In this document: positions 46,786 through 54,809 of the stretch, piece by piece
Layout of the letters: each line of letters begins with the position of its first letter
How positions within the stretch are numbered: the first letter of the stretch is position 1
NCBI RefSeq assembly: GCF_006539165.1
Contig: NZ_BJMM01000036.1
Location: forward strand, 1 to 64,000
Direction of reading: 5' to 3'
DNA length: 64,000 bases
From: Streptomyces cacaoi
Lineage (GTDB): Bacteria; Actinomycetota; Actinomycetes; Streptomycetales; Streptomycetaceae
The notes under the pieces: model-generated
What the model was told of the DNA's origin: nothing
The model's database searches: none
The model's input: the letters and a program-made list of their open reading frames with translations, nothing else
Translations under genes and position numbers: made by a program

Positions 46786-47661
46786 ATGACCGGCAACGAG
46801 GACGGCACGACGCGGCAGCACGAGCGGACGGACCGCGGCGCGGACGTGGACACGGCGGCGCCCCGGGGCACCCGGCGCAGGGGCCGGTTCGGCGGCCCGG
46901 CGCGGATCGCGACGGCGGCCGCGGCGGTGCTGGCGGCAGGCGTCATGGTGACGGGATGCGGCAACGACACCTCGGGGGACTCCGCCTCCGGCAAGGCCGG
47001 CAACACCGCGGCCGACGTCTCCGGGCACAAGGAGTCCGGCACCGGCGGCGACGGCGGTTCGAGCGGCGGCGGGAGCAACGGCACGAGCGGCGGCTCCGCG
47101 GCGTCCGACAGCGGGGACGGCGGCACGAGCGGCGGTTCGGGCGGCTCCACCGGAGGCTCGCAGGGCGGCTCGACGGGCGGTTCCCACGACAAGGTGCACG
47201 GCCAGGCGGGCAAGAGCAGCGCCCACTACGGCTCCAGCACCCCGGGCGCCTGCACCTCCGCCGATCTGACGGCGTCGATCGGCCCCAACCACCCGGGCGC
47301 CGGCCAGGAGAACTTCGCGCTCGTCTTCACCAACAAGTCCGGCAAGACCTGCACGGTGCGCGGCTACCCGGGCTTCGCCTTCGTCGACAGCGAGGGCGAC
47401 CAGGTCTCCTACGACCCGCACCGCGACGGCGGCACCGCGAAGACGGTGAAGCTGGCCCCCGGCAAGAGCGCCTGGGCGTCGCTGTCCTTCACCAATCCGC
47501 AGATGACCAACGTGCCGACCGTCACCCCGGACAGCGCCCTGCTGACGCCGCCCGACCAGCGGGCGTCGCTCAAGGTCGACTGGTCCGGCGGCCCGGTCAC
47601 CGCCACCGGCAAGGCGTCCGTGCCGAAGATCGGCACCCTCTCCCCCGGCACCGGCGACTGA
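46786..47661 (+). CDS. DUF4232-type secreted lipoprotein
   Basis: The protein has 291 residues from ATG 46786. An Arg-rich n-region, hydrophobic helix and lipobox (AAGVMVTGC) mark it as a lipoprotein. A long Gly/Ser/Thr/Asp-rich spacer (about residues 65-145) leads to the DUF4232 domain: TPGACTSADLTASIGPNHPGAGQENFALVFTNKSGKTCTVRGYPGFAFVD, then KTVKLAPGKSAWASLSF. This domain is common in streptomycete surface proteins of unknown function. It is not visibly linked to steroid degradation. Confidence 0.88.
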   Translation: MTGNEDGTTRQHERTDRGADVDTAAPRGTRRRGRFGGPARIATAAAAVLAAGVMVTGCGNDTSGDSASGKAGNTAADVSGHKESGTGGDGGSSGGGSNGTSGGSAASDSGDGGTSGGSGGSTGGSQGGSTGGSHDKVHGQAGKSSAHYGSSTPGACTSADLTASIGPNHPGAGQENFALVFTNKSGKTCTVRGYPGFAFVDSEGDQVSYDPHRDGGTAKTVKLAPGKSAWASLSFTNPQMTNVPTVTPDSALLTPPDQRASLKVDWSGGPVTATGKASVPKIGTLSPGTGD

Positions 47662-47677
47662 GCCGCCACCCGAACCC

Positions 47678-47709
47678 GGTGGGCCGCCGCTCGGGACCGG
47701 CGGCCCACC
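47678..47709 (+). terminator. Terminator after the DUF4232 gene
   Basis: GGTGGGCCGCC / GGCGGCCCACC is a perfect 11-bp stem with a 10-nt loop, 17 bp after the stop. Confidence 0.8.
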
Positions 47710-47757
47710 GTGACGACCTGCCCGGGCCTCCCCGGTGTCCGGGACCAGGCAGTCGCT

Positions 47758-47785
47758 TCCCGCGGGCCGGCTCAGGCCCGCGGGA
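47758..47785. terminator. Second hairpin in the gap
   Basis: TCCCGCGGGCC-GGCTCA-GGCCCGCGGGA is a perfect 11-bp stem midway between convergent genes. Confidence 0.6.
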
Positions 47786-47873
47786 GGTGGCTTCGACAGA
47801 GCCGAAGTCCTCGGCGGTGACGCGGCGGACGGAAGCAGCCACGCGGCAGCAGCGAGCGGTGCCGCAGCGGACA

Positions 47874-47910
47874 CGAAGGGCCCGGCACGGCAGGCGTGCC
47901 GGGCCCTTCG
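47874..47910 (-). terminator. Terminator of hsaEGF operon
   Basis: CGAAGGGCCCGGCACG and CGTGCCGGGCCCTTCG pair over 16 bp with a 5-nt loop, just after the hsaF stop at 47926. Confidence 0.85.
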
Positions 47911-47925
47911 GCGCGCGTCCCCGGG

Positions 47926-48960
47926 TCAGGACCCCTCGGCCGCCAACTCCATGGCGATGTCGATGAGTTGGTCCTCCTGCCCGCCGACCAGCTCGCGCTC
48001 ACCCGCCCGCAGCAGGATCTCCGCGCCGGAGACGCCGTAGCGCCGGGCCTGGCGGTCCGCGTGCTTGAGGAAGCTGCTGTAGACCCCGGCGTAGCCCATC
48101 ATCAGCTCCAGCCGGCCCAGCCTGCACTCCTCGTCCATGACCGGCAGCACCACGTCCTCGGCCGCGTCCACGATCTTCAGCACGTCGATGCCGGTACGGA
48201 TACCGAGCCGTTCGGCGACGGCGGCGAACGCCTCCACGGGCGTGTTCCCCGCACCCGCGCCGAAGCGGCGTGTGGAGCCGTCGATCTGGAGGGCACCGGC
48301 CCGCACGGCCAGCACCGAGTTGGCCACGCCCAGGCCGAGGTTCTCGTGCCCGTGGAAGCCCACCTGGACGCCGTCGCCGCCCACGGCGTCCCTGATGGCG
48401 GCGATCCGGTCCGACACCTCCTCCAGCATCAGCGCACCGGCCGAGTCGACGACGTAGACGCACTCGCAGCCCGCGTCGGCCATCCGCCGGGCCTGCCGGG
48501 CCAGTTCCTCCGGCGGCCGGCTGTGCGCCATCATCAGGAAGCCGACCGTCTCCAGGCCGATCTCGCGGGCCAGCCCGAAGTGCTGGTCGGCGATGTCCGC
48601 CTCGGTGCAGTGGGTGGCGATCCGGCAGACGGCGGCCCCGTTGTCGGCCGCGGCGCGGATGTCGTCCTTGACGCCGAGCCCGGGCAGCATCAGGAACGCG
48701 ATCCGCGCCCGGCGCGCGGTCTTCACCGCGGTGGCGATCAGCTCCTGCTCCGGGGTGTGGCTGAAGCCGTAGTTGAACGACGAGCCGCCCAGGCCGTCGC
48801 CGTGCGTGACCTCGATCACCGGCACACCGGCGTCGTCGAGCGCGGCCACGATCGAGCGCACGTGCTCGGCGGTGAACCGGTGCTGCTTGGCGTGCGAGCC
48901 GTCCCGCAGCGAGGAGTCGGTGACCCGGATGTCGGTTCCGGGCGGAAGAACAGCGGTCAT
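47926..48960 (-). CDS. hsaF: 4-hydroxy-2-oxovalerate/oxohexanoate aldolase HsaF
   Basis: The protein has 344 residues. It is a DRE-TIM aldolase: VTDSSLRDGSHAKQHRFT with the metal-binding Asp and catalytic Arg, THGDGLGGSSFNYGF, and GFHGHENLGLGVANS with the metal-binding His. It splits the hydroxy-oxo acid made by HsaE into pyruvate and an aldehyde, which is channelled to HsaG. The start at ATG 48960 is 16 bp after the hsaG stop. In the usual catabolic order it is the last gene of the operon. Confidence 0.94.
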   Translation of the reverse strand: MTAVLPPGTDIRVTDSSLRDGSHAKQHRFTAEHVRSIVAALDDAGVPVIEVTHGDGLGGSSFNYGFSHTPEQELIATAVKTARRARIAFLMLPGLGVKDDIRAAADNGAAVCRIATHCTEADIADQHFGLAREIGLETVGFLMMAHSRPPEELARQARRMADAGCECVYVVDSAGALMLEEVSDRIAAIRDAVGGDGVQVGFHGHENLGLGVANSVLAVRAGALQIDGSTRRFGAGAGNTPVEAFAAVAERLGIRTGIDVLKIVDAAEDVVLPVMDEECRLGRLELMMGYAGVYSSFLKHADRQARRYGVSGAEILLRAGERELVGGQEDQLIDIAMELAAEGS

Positions 48961-48976
48961 GGCGGAACCCCCAGGG

Positions 48977-49942
48977 TCAGGCGCGCGCGGTCGAAGAAGC
49001 AGGGGAAGTCGGAGCAGACGAGGGGGACGGCCCGTCGGCGGCCGTGCGGCGGGCGGCGATGCCCTCGCCGACCCGGGTCGCCGCGGCCGTCATGATGTCG
49101 AGGTTCCCCGCGTACTCGGGCAGGAAGTCACCGGCTCCGGCGACCTCCAGGAAGATCGCCACCCGGGCCGGCGAGGTGTCCGTCGCCGGGTCGAACTGCG
49201 GGTCGCCGCGCAGCCGGTAGCCCGGGACGTACTCGGCGACGGCGCTCGCCATGCGCCGGACGGACGCGGTGACGGCCGCCTCGTCCACATCGTCCGGCAC
49301 GGCGCAGAAGACCGTGTCCCGCATGAGCATCGGCGGCTCGGCCGGGTTGAGGATGATGATGGCCTTGCCGCGCCGGGCCCCGCCGATCCGCTCGATGCCC
49401 CAGGCCGTGGTCCGGGTGAACTCGTCGATGTTCGCGCGGGTTCCGGGCCCGGCCGAGGGCGAGGCGACGGAGGCCACGATCTCCGCGTACTCCACCGGCA
49501 CCACCCGGGAGACGGCGTGCACCATCGGAATGGTGGCCTGGCCCCCACAGGTGACGAGGTTGACGTCCGGGGCCTCCAGTCCGTCGTCGAGGTTGACGGC
49601 GGGGACCACGGCCGGGCCGAGCTTGGCGGGCGTCAGATCGACGCTCTGGATGCCGAGTTCGGCGTAGCGGGGCGCGTTCGCGCGGTGCACGGCCGCGCTG
49701 GTCGCCTCGAAGACGAGGTCCGGCAGCTCCGGGCCGGCCAGCAGCGGGTCGATGCCCTCGTGGCTCACCTCCAGGCCCAGCCCGGCGGCCCGCTTCAGCC
49801 CCTCGCTGTCCGGGTCGACGCCGATCATCCAGCGCGGCTCGATGTACGCGGAACGCAGCAGCTTGTACAGCAGATCCGTGCCGATGTTGCCGGGGCCGAC
49901 GATGGCCGCGCGGGCCTTGCGTCGTGTCGTCGCGTGCGTCAT
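48977..49942 (-). CDS. hsaG: Acylating acetaldehyde/propanal dehydrogenase HsaG
   Basis: The protein has 321 residues. It has NAD-binding AAIVGPGNIGTDLLYKLL, the catalytic Cys in VNLVTCGGQATIPMVHAV, and KAIIILNPAEPPMLMRDTV. It turns the HsaF aldehyde into acyl-CoA (propionyl-CoA in steroid degradation) inside an HsaF-HsaG complex. The last ~20 residues are a Ser/Pro/Ala-rich tail not needed by the fold. Confidence 0.94.
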   Translation of the reverse strand: MTHATTRRKARAAIVGPGNIGTDLLYKLLRSAYIEPRWMIGVDPDSEGLKRAAGLGLEVSHEGIDPLLAGPELPDLVFEATSAAVHRANAPRYAELGIQSVDLTPAKLGPAVVPAVNLDDGLEAPDVNLVTCGGQATIPMVHAVSRVVPVEYAEIVASVASPSAGPGTRANIDEFTRTTAWGIERIGGARRGKAIIILNPAEPPMLMRDTVFCAVPDDVDEAAVTASVRRMASAVAEYVPGYRLRGDPQFDPATDTSPARVAIFLEVAGAGDFLPEYAGNLDIMTAAATRVGEGIAARRTAADGPSPSSAPTSPASSTARA

Positions 49943-50084
49943 GAGTGGCTGACTCCCAGGTGGTCGGGTGTCCGGCGGGCGCGGGCCGCGGGCGCGGGCC
50001 GCGGGCGCGGGGCGCGGCGGTGCCGCCGGTGCGGCGGGAAGTCCGCCGCCGGCACTTCGGCGGCGGCGGACGGCCTGTCGCGGT
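49943..50084. other. Gap hsaE-hsaG with CG-rich repeat
   Basis: A CGGGCGCGGGCCG-type 12-bp unit is repeated about three times near 49977-50015. It is inside the presumed hsaEGF operon, where genes usually adjoin. Confidence 0.4.
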
Positions 50085-50879
50085 TCAGGAGAAGGCGATC
50101 GAGACCGGACCGAGGCCGCCGCCGAAGCGGGCCGTCCAGGTCTGTCCGGGCGCCACGTCCACGGCGCGGGTGCAGGAGCCGGGCAGCACCAGGTGCCCGG
50201 CCTTCAGCCGCACGCCGAAGGCCGCGACCGTGCGGGCCAGCCACGCCACGGCGGCGGCGGGGTCGCCCAGCACCGCGTCGGAGCGCCCGGAGACGGTCTC
50301 GTCGCCGTCCGGCCCGTACAGCACCGCGTCGACGGCCCTGCGGTCCACGGCGTCCGGCGGGACGCGGCCGGCGCCGAGCACGTACCCGGCGGAGGAGGCG
50401 TTGTCGGCGACGGTGTCCGCGATACGGATGTCCCAGTCCCGGATCCGGCTGTCGATCAACTCGATGGCGGGGACGAGCGCTTCGGTGCCGGCCAGCACAT
50501 CCTTCTCGGTGCACCCCTCCCCCGGCAGGTCGGCGCCGAGCAGAAAGCCGACCTCGACCTCGATGCGGGGACGGCAGTAGCGCCCGGCCGGCACCGGCTC
50601 CCCCTCCCGGAGCGCCATGCCGTCGAGCAGATGCCCGTAGTCGGGTTCGTCGACGCCCATCATGCGCTGCATCACCGGGGAGGACAGCCCGACCTTGTGG
50701 CCGGTGACGCGCTCGCCTCGGGTGCGCTCGCGCCAGGCGATGTTGAGCAGCTGGATCGCGTAGGCGTCCGCCGTACCGATCCCGGGGAACGTCTCGCGCA
50801 GCGGCGCGACCGGCGCCCTGTCCCGTTCGGCGGCGCGCAGCACGCCGGCCGCCGCGTGCCGCTCGGCCTCGTCCAGCAT
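50085..50879 (-). CDS. hsaE: 2-hydroxypenta-2,4-dienoate hydratase HsaE
   Basis: The protein has 264 residues. The fumarylacetoacetase-like fold of this hydratase is seen in ADAYAIQLLNIAWRERTRGERVTGHKVGLSSPVMQRMMGVDEPDYGHLLDGM, RPRIEVEVGFLLGADLPG (metal Glu residues) and DNASSAGYVLGA. It hydrates the C6 dienoate released by HsaD. It is first in the hsaE-hsaG-hsaF operon and divergent from hsaD. A TCCCG-N5-CGGGA site lies 87 bp upstream. Confidence 0.94.
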   Translation of the reverse strand: MLDEAERHAAAGVLRAAERDRAPVAPLRETFPGIGTADAYAIQLLNIAWRERTRGERVTGHKVGLSSPVMQRMMGVDEPDYGHLLDGMALREGEPVPAGRYCRPRIEVEVGFLLGADLPGEGCTEKDVLAGTEALVPAIELIDSRIRDWDIRIADTVADNASSAGYVLGAGRVPPDAVDRRAVDAVLYGPDGDETVSGRSDAVLGDPAAAVAWLARTVAAFGVRLKAGHLVLPGSCTRAVDVAPGQTWTARFGGGLGPVSIAFS

Positions 50880-50965
50880 GGGTACTCCGTTCCTGGTCCG
50901 TTCGCTCGCCGGCCCGCGGCCGGGTCACCGACCGTAGGCACGGACGTACGGGGACGGGCCGGACG

Positions 50966-50983
50966 CTCCCGATGAGCGGGACA
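50966..50983. promoter_or_regulatory. TCCCG-N5-YGGGA palindrome, copy 4 (hsaE/hsaD)
   Basis: CTCCCGATGAGCGGGACA lies 87 bp before hsaE and about 43 bp before hsaD in the divergent promoter. Confidence 0.6.
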
Positions 50984-51025
50984 CCGGGACGCCCCCGCAG
51001 CGGGCCGCCGTTAGCGTCCCTGCCC

Positions 51026-51949
51026 ATGGCAGCGGAACGGACGACGGCGCAGGCGGACGCAGGGACAACGGCACGGAGGGCACCGGCCTCGGCACGGCGG
51101 GACGACCCCGGGGTGACCTCCGGATCGGTGACGGGGGCGTACGAACTCCACTACCACCGGGCGGGGCCGCCGGACGCGCCGCCGCTGGTGCTGCTGCACG
51201 GCTCGGGCCCGGGTGTGAGCGGCATGTCGAACTTCGCGGGCAATCTGCCCGTTCTCGCCCGTACCTTCCGCACGTACGTCCCGGACATGCCCGCCTTCGG
51301 GCGCAGCCCCGGCCCGGACGGGTGGAAGGCCCGCTACCCGGTGGTGGCGGCGGAGGCGCTGCGGTTCTTCCTCGACGAACTGGGCATCGAACGCGCCCAT
51401 CTGCTCGGCAACTCCATGGGCGGCAACGTCGCGGCCGAGTTCGCGCTGGCCCACCCCGACCGTGCGGACCGGCTCGTGCTGATGGGCCCGGGCGGGCTCG
51501 CGGTCAACACCTTCGGGCCGGAGCAGAGCGAGGGCACGAAGCGGCTCTTCGCCTTCCTGGCCGAGCCGAGCCGGGAGGCGATGCGTGCCTGGGTGGAGAC
51601 GATGGTCGCCGATCCGGCCCTGATCACCGACGCGTTGCTGGACGAGCGGATGGCGATGGCGACGGCTCCGGGCGCGGTCGAGCGCGCCCTGTCCGTCTTC
51701 GGCACCTTCGCCGATCCGCGTTTCGCCGACGACGCCCCGCTGTGGGCCCGGGCGTCCCGGCTGACCCACCGCACGCTGGTCACCTGGGGCCGGGACGACC
51801 GGATGCTGCCCTACGAGGGTGCGCTGTTCCCGTTCCGGCAGCTGCCCGACGCCGAGTTGCACGTCTTCGCCCGCTGCGGGCACTGGGCGCAGGTGGAGCG
51901 CAAGGCGGAGTTCGAGCGCGTGGTGGTGGAGTTCCTCACTCGCCCCTGA
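51026..51949 (+). CDS. hsaD: 4,9-DSHA hydrolase HsaD (C-C bond hydrolase)
   Basis: The protein has 307 residues from ATG 51026; ribosome-site support is weak and the first ~35 residues look like a nonconserved leader. The C-C hydrolase fold begins at YELHYHRAGPPDAPPLVLLHGSGPG. The triad is Ser in LLGNSMGGNVA, Asp in WGRDDRMLP and His in ARCGHWAQVE. It hydrolyses the ring A cleavage product to HIP (9,17-dioxo acid) and 2-hydroxyhexadienoate. It is divergent from hsaE rather than in an hsaADCB operon as in mycobacteria. Confidence 0.93.
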   Translation: MAAERTTAQADAGTTARRAPASARRDDPGVTSGSVTGAYELHYHRAGPPDAPPLVLLHGSGPGVSGMSNFAGNLPVLARTFRTYVPDMPAFGRSPGPDGWKARYPVVAAEALRFFLDELGIERAHLLGNSMGGNVAAEFALAHPDRADRLVLMGPGGLAVNTFGPEQSEGTKRLFAFLAEPSREAMRAWVETMVADPALITDALLDERMAMATAPGAVERALSVFGTFADPRFADDAPLWARASRLTHRTLVTWGRDDRMLPYEGALFPFRQLPDAELHVFARCGHWAQVERKAEFERVVVEFLTRP

Positions 51950-52472
51950 ACCGCGCCGGCCGTGCGCCGGGCGGCACCCGGCGCCCGCCCCGCGCACCCG
52001 GCGGGCCCAGCACGCCGAGCGCTCCGCAGACGCCGAGCACGAGCCCGAGGGTGTTCTCGCCCCGGTCCACCGGCCGGCAGGAGCGCAACGGGTCGAGCGT
52101 CCGGGCCGGTTCGAGCAGGGCCCAGGCCGTCGAGCCGAGGAGGACGACGGCGAGCGGACGGCGCAGGACGAGCACGCCGGACGCCCCGAGCGGCACCCAC
52201 AGCAGGACGTTGACGGCGTGGTGCGCGGGCCCACCGGGCAGGGCCCGCGCCGACGCTCCGGTCACACAGGCGCCCAGCCGGTCGGCGACTCCGGATCGCA
52301 CCTGGTCGGGCAGGGTCAGCGAGACGCACACGGCGGCGGCCAGGAGCAGCGCGAGCACGGCACCGGGCGGCCGGCCGGTCCGCCGGGCCGGCGGCCGCCA
52401 CACGGCGAACGCCACGACGACGAGGACGACGAACGCGCCTGCCATGACGGCGGCATGGTGCGCACTGGACAT
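51936..52472 (-). CDS. VanZ-like membrane protein
   Basis: The protein has 178 residues from ATG 52472 behind GGAGG. It has four membrane segments and the VanZ-like motif pattern NVLLWVPLGASGVLVLRRPLAVVLLGSTAWALLEPARTLDP...CRPVDRGENTLGLVLGVCGA. VanZ relatives include teicoplanin-resistance proteins, but most actinobacterial ones have unknown roles. Its 3' end overlaps hsaD by 14 bp (convergent). Confidence 0.8.
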   Translation of the reverse strand: MSSAHHAAVMAGAFVVLVVVAFAVWRPPARRTGRPPGAVLALLLAAAVCVSLTLPDQVRSGVADRLGACVTGASARALPGGPAHHAVNVLLWVPLGASGVLVLRRPLAVVLLGSTAWALLEPARTLDPLRSCRPVDRGENTLGLVLGVCGALGVLGPPGARGGRRVPPGARPARFRGE

Positions 52473-52695
52473 ACCGGACCTCCGGAGCGTCTCGCGCGGA
52501 TCGACGGGTCGAGCCGACACCGTCGGGCGCCGCGGCCGGGCCCGGTGTCCCGCTCAGTGGCCGACGCGCGGACCCGATCGGCCAGTTGTCCGGCCTGTCG
52601 CGCGGCGGATCTCTCACGACCCGGCCGGCGTCCGGAACCCTCTCCCGGGCAGGGCCCGATGACGGGCCGTTCCATCGCTCCAGGGAGAACCGCCC
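52473..52695. other. Divergent promoter region
   Basis: About 220 bp between the VanZ-like gene and the secreted-protein gene; no distinct repeat or gene found. Confidence 0.4.
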
Positions 52696-53688
52696 ATGAG
52701 GCAACCGCGCTTCCGGCTCGCACGCCGCCGCGCCCCGCTCGCCCCGCTCGCGCTCGCCGCGCTGTTGACCGCGCCCCTCGCCCCGACACCGGCGACCGCC
52801 CGGACACCGGTGGCGGGCGCCGCTTCGCCGACGACGGTCGTCCCCGTCCAGCGCAAGTCCTCCCCCACGACCCTGCTGTCGACGCGGACGTACCGGCTGA
52901 CGGCCGGCGACAAGGTCGCGCTGGACACCGATCCGCTGCGTTTCGAGACCGGTTCGTGGGGTGCGGGGCGCCCGACGAACGTCGGCACCACGCTGCTGCT
53001 GACGTGCGTCGGCCCGGACGGCCGGCGCGCCCTGCACGCGCACGACGGGGAGAACCTGACCCCTCAGGAACCGCGCCGGAAGCCCGACATCCGGGCCCTG
53101 CTGGAGGCTTCGCGGTCCGGCACCTACCGCTGCGAACTGCGCGCCAGCGCCTATACGAACGCCTGGGCGCGCGGCATGACGGTGCACCTGATCGGCGAGC
53201 CGGGGTTCGCCTCGGCGCTCGCCGGGCGCACCGCGTTCACCTGGGACCGGCCGGCCGCCGCCGGCGATCTGGCGCTCGTGCCGGGGCGGGTGGCGGAGCC
53301 GATGAACGTGACGCGGCCGGCCGCCGCCGGGGGCGAGCGGATGACGGTCACCGTCGACGCGGAGGTGACCACGTGCAACAACACCCGTGACTACGCGGTC
53401 TGTGCCGGGCGCGACCCGTCGGCGTCCGGCGCGGTCTTCCGCTCGTGGCTGGTGGTGCAGGGCCGGGACGCGGCCGGGCGGCCCGTCGGGCGGACCCACC
53501 GGAGCGCGGTCGTCACCCGGACCGTGACGGCCGCCAAGCACCACCACATGCTGCACCACACGCTGCCGGCCGCCGTGCCGTCCGCCGCACGCCGGCTCGA
53601 TGTCCGGCTCAGGACACAGGTGGTCTCCGGTGACCGGATGGTCTTCCACGCCGGCTACGGCTACGCGCACGGCGTCGTCCTGCGCTGA
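52696..53688 (+). CDS. Secreted protein of unknown function
   Basis: The protein has 330 residues, with ATG behind CCAGGGAGAA. A signal peptide is clear: basic RQPRFRLARRRAP, hydrophobic LAPLALAALLTAPLA, cleavage near TPATARTP. The mature part is beta-rich with two likely disulfides (LLLTCVGP/YRCELRAS and TTCNNTRDYAVCAGR). His-rich KHHHMLHHTLP is near the C-terminus. I do not recognise the family; it looks like an extracellular streptomycete protein. Confidence 0.75.
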   Translation: MRQPRFRLARRRAPLAPLALAALLTAPLAPTPATARTPVAGAASPTTVVPVQRKSSPTTLLSTRTYRLTAGDKVALDTDPLRFETGSWGAGRPTNVGTTLLLTCVGPDGRRALHAHDGENLTPQEPRRKPDIRALLEASRSGTYRCELRASAYTNAWARGMTVHLIGEPGFASALAGRTAFTWDRPAAAGDLALVPGRVAEPMNVTRPAAAGGERMTVTVDAEVTTCNNTRDYAVCAGRDPSASGAVFRSWLVVQGRDAAGRPVGRTHRSAVVTRTVTAAKHHHMLHHTLPAAVPSAARRLDVRLRTQVVSGDRMVFHAGYGYAHGVVLR

Positions 53689-53725
53689 CCCCGCCACCAC
53701 GAAAGCAATCGCATCTCGCTTGCGT

Positions 53726-53755
53726 TATGGGTTCTAACGAACAAGACTACCCATA
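53726..53755. promoter_or_regulatory. Inverted repeat upstream of the Dabb gene
   Basis: TATGGGT (53726-53732) and ACCCATA (53749-53755) flank a 16-bp AT-rich spacer, 81 bp before the next start codon; a likely operator. Confidence 0.45.
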
Positions 53756-53835
53756 GCCTTCGGTGTGCCCGCGCCGCACGGCAGGTGTCCGGCGTGGGCG
53801 CACCCCGGTTTCCACCACGACGCGAGGAGAACGCG

Positions 53836-54252
53836 ATGATCTACCACGGCAACCGCTTCACCTTCCGCCCCGGCGTGCCCCGGGAGCAGCTCGACCAGGC
53901 CCTGGAGAGCCTGCGCAACCAGGGCCGGGCCATCCCCTCCGTCAGGTCCTTCGTCGTCGGCCGGGACCACGGCGGCGAGTTCGAGTGGGGCGCCACCTTC
54001 GTCATCGACGACCTCGACGGCTACTGGGAGTACCTCGTGCACCCGTCCCATCTGCACACCGACCGCGTCGGGCTGCCCCTTGTCGACAGGTTCGAGTCCT
54101 TCGACATCACCGACGACCCCGACCCGGAGTTCGGCGCGAAGGTCGCCGCCCTGCACCGGCGCCGCTTCGAGAGCGACCCGGAGCTGACGGCGCTGATCAC
54201 CGGGCTCGGCTCCTACACCGGCAGCGGAGCACCCGCCCCGCGCCAGGGGTGA
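53836..54252 (+). CDS. Dabb (stress-responsive alpha/beta-barrel) domain protein
   Basis: The protein has 138 residues, with ATG behind CGAGGAGAA. The single ferredoxin-like Dabb unit is YHGNRFTFRPGVPREQLDQALESLRNQGRAIPSVRSFVVGRDHGGEFEWGATFVIDDLDGYWEYLVHPSHLHTDRVGLPLVDRFESFDITDD. Dabb proteins include polyketide cyclases and stress proteins; nothing nearby decides between these. The C-terminal ~35 residues are extra. Confidence 0.8.
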   Translation: MIYHGNRFTFRPGVPREQLDQALESLRNQGRAIPSVRSFVVGRDHGGEFEWGATFVIDDLDGYWEYLVHPSHLHTDRVGLPLVDRFESFDITDDPDPEFGAKVAALHRRRFESDPELTALITGLGSYTGSGAPAPRQG

Positions 54253-54351
54253 CGGGCGCCGCCCCGGCCCCGTGAACTTTCCGCCGGGACCGCGCATCAC
54301 ACCGGAGTACGGCGCACAACGGTGAGCGGTCCCGGAAGGGGGGCGGAAGCG

Positions 54352-54441
54352 ATGAGCGGACGGTACCGCGGGGTGGCGGTGGCCACGGGGGTGCCCGGGT
54401 GGGGCGGGAACATGCCCGGTTTCGGACCGGGGCGGGACTGA
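54352..54441 (+). CDS. Possible 29-residue Gly-rich peptide
   Basis: ATG follows GGAAGGGGGGCGGAAG. The peptide starts MSGRYRGVAVATGVPGW and ends in NMPGFGPGRD. It stops right before a terminator hairpin. The ribosome site is good, but codon evidence on so short a frame is weak, so it is only a candidate. Confidence 0.25.
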   Translation: MSGRYRGVAVATGVPGWGGNMPGFGPGRD

Positions 54442-54442
54442 G

Positions 54443-54478
54443 CGCGGCCGGCCGCACAACGGGGTGCGGCCGGCCGCG
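54443..54478 (+). terminator. Strong GC hairpin
   Basis: CGCGGCCGGCCGC-N10-GCGGCCGGCCGCG is a perfect 13-bp stem. Confidence 0.75.
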
Positions 54479-54809
54479 CGGGGGCCACGAAATGGCCCGG
54501 GGGCGCCCGGGGACCGGCGCGCGGCGACCGGTACCGTCCGGCGCCGGACCGGCCCGGGGCCCGCGAAGGTGACCGATTCCGGTCCCGGCCGCACGGCCGA
54601 CGACCGGTCAGCCGCTGCCCGCTCCACGGCGTTTCGTACCATCGTCGTCCACACGTACGGTGCGGTTGATCTCGACGTATGGTGAGCGAAGAGGCGGTTC
54701 CGCTTCCTTCCGTTCCGCGGGGCCGCATGCCCGCGGGGAACGGACGGCGGAATCGCGGTACCCCACGGGCGGGGCGGTCAAGCAACAGGGAAGGACTGCG
54801 GGTTCGAAG

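Larger units (their letters stand above)
54253..54809. other. 557-bp intergenic region
   Basis: It holds a possible 29-codon frame (54352-54441), a strong hairpin (54443-54478) and the promoter of the STAND ATPase gene, probably within 54590-54690. Confidence 0.5.

Noticed and set aside
44266..47874. 1,202-codon minus-strand frame spanning kshA, IclR and DUF4232 regions
   Set aside because: It is an accidental open frame in high-GC DNA; only its last 78 codons (44266-44502) are a real small gene.
50972..51949. HsaD starting at ATG 50972
   Set aside because: This would place the start inside the operator and add nonconserved residues; ATG 51026 is closer to the family length.
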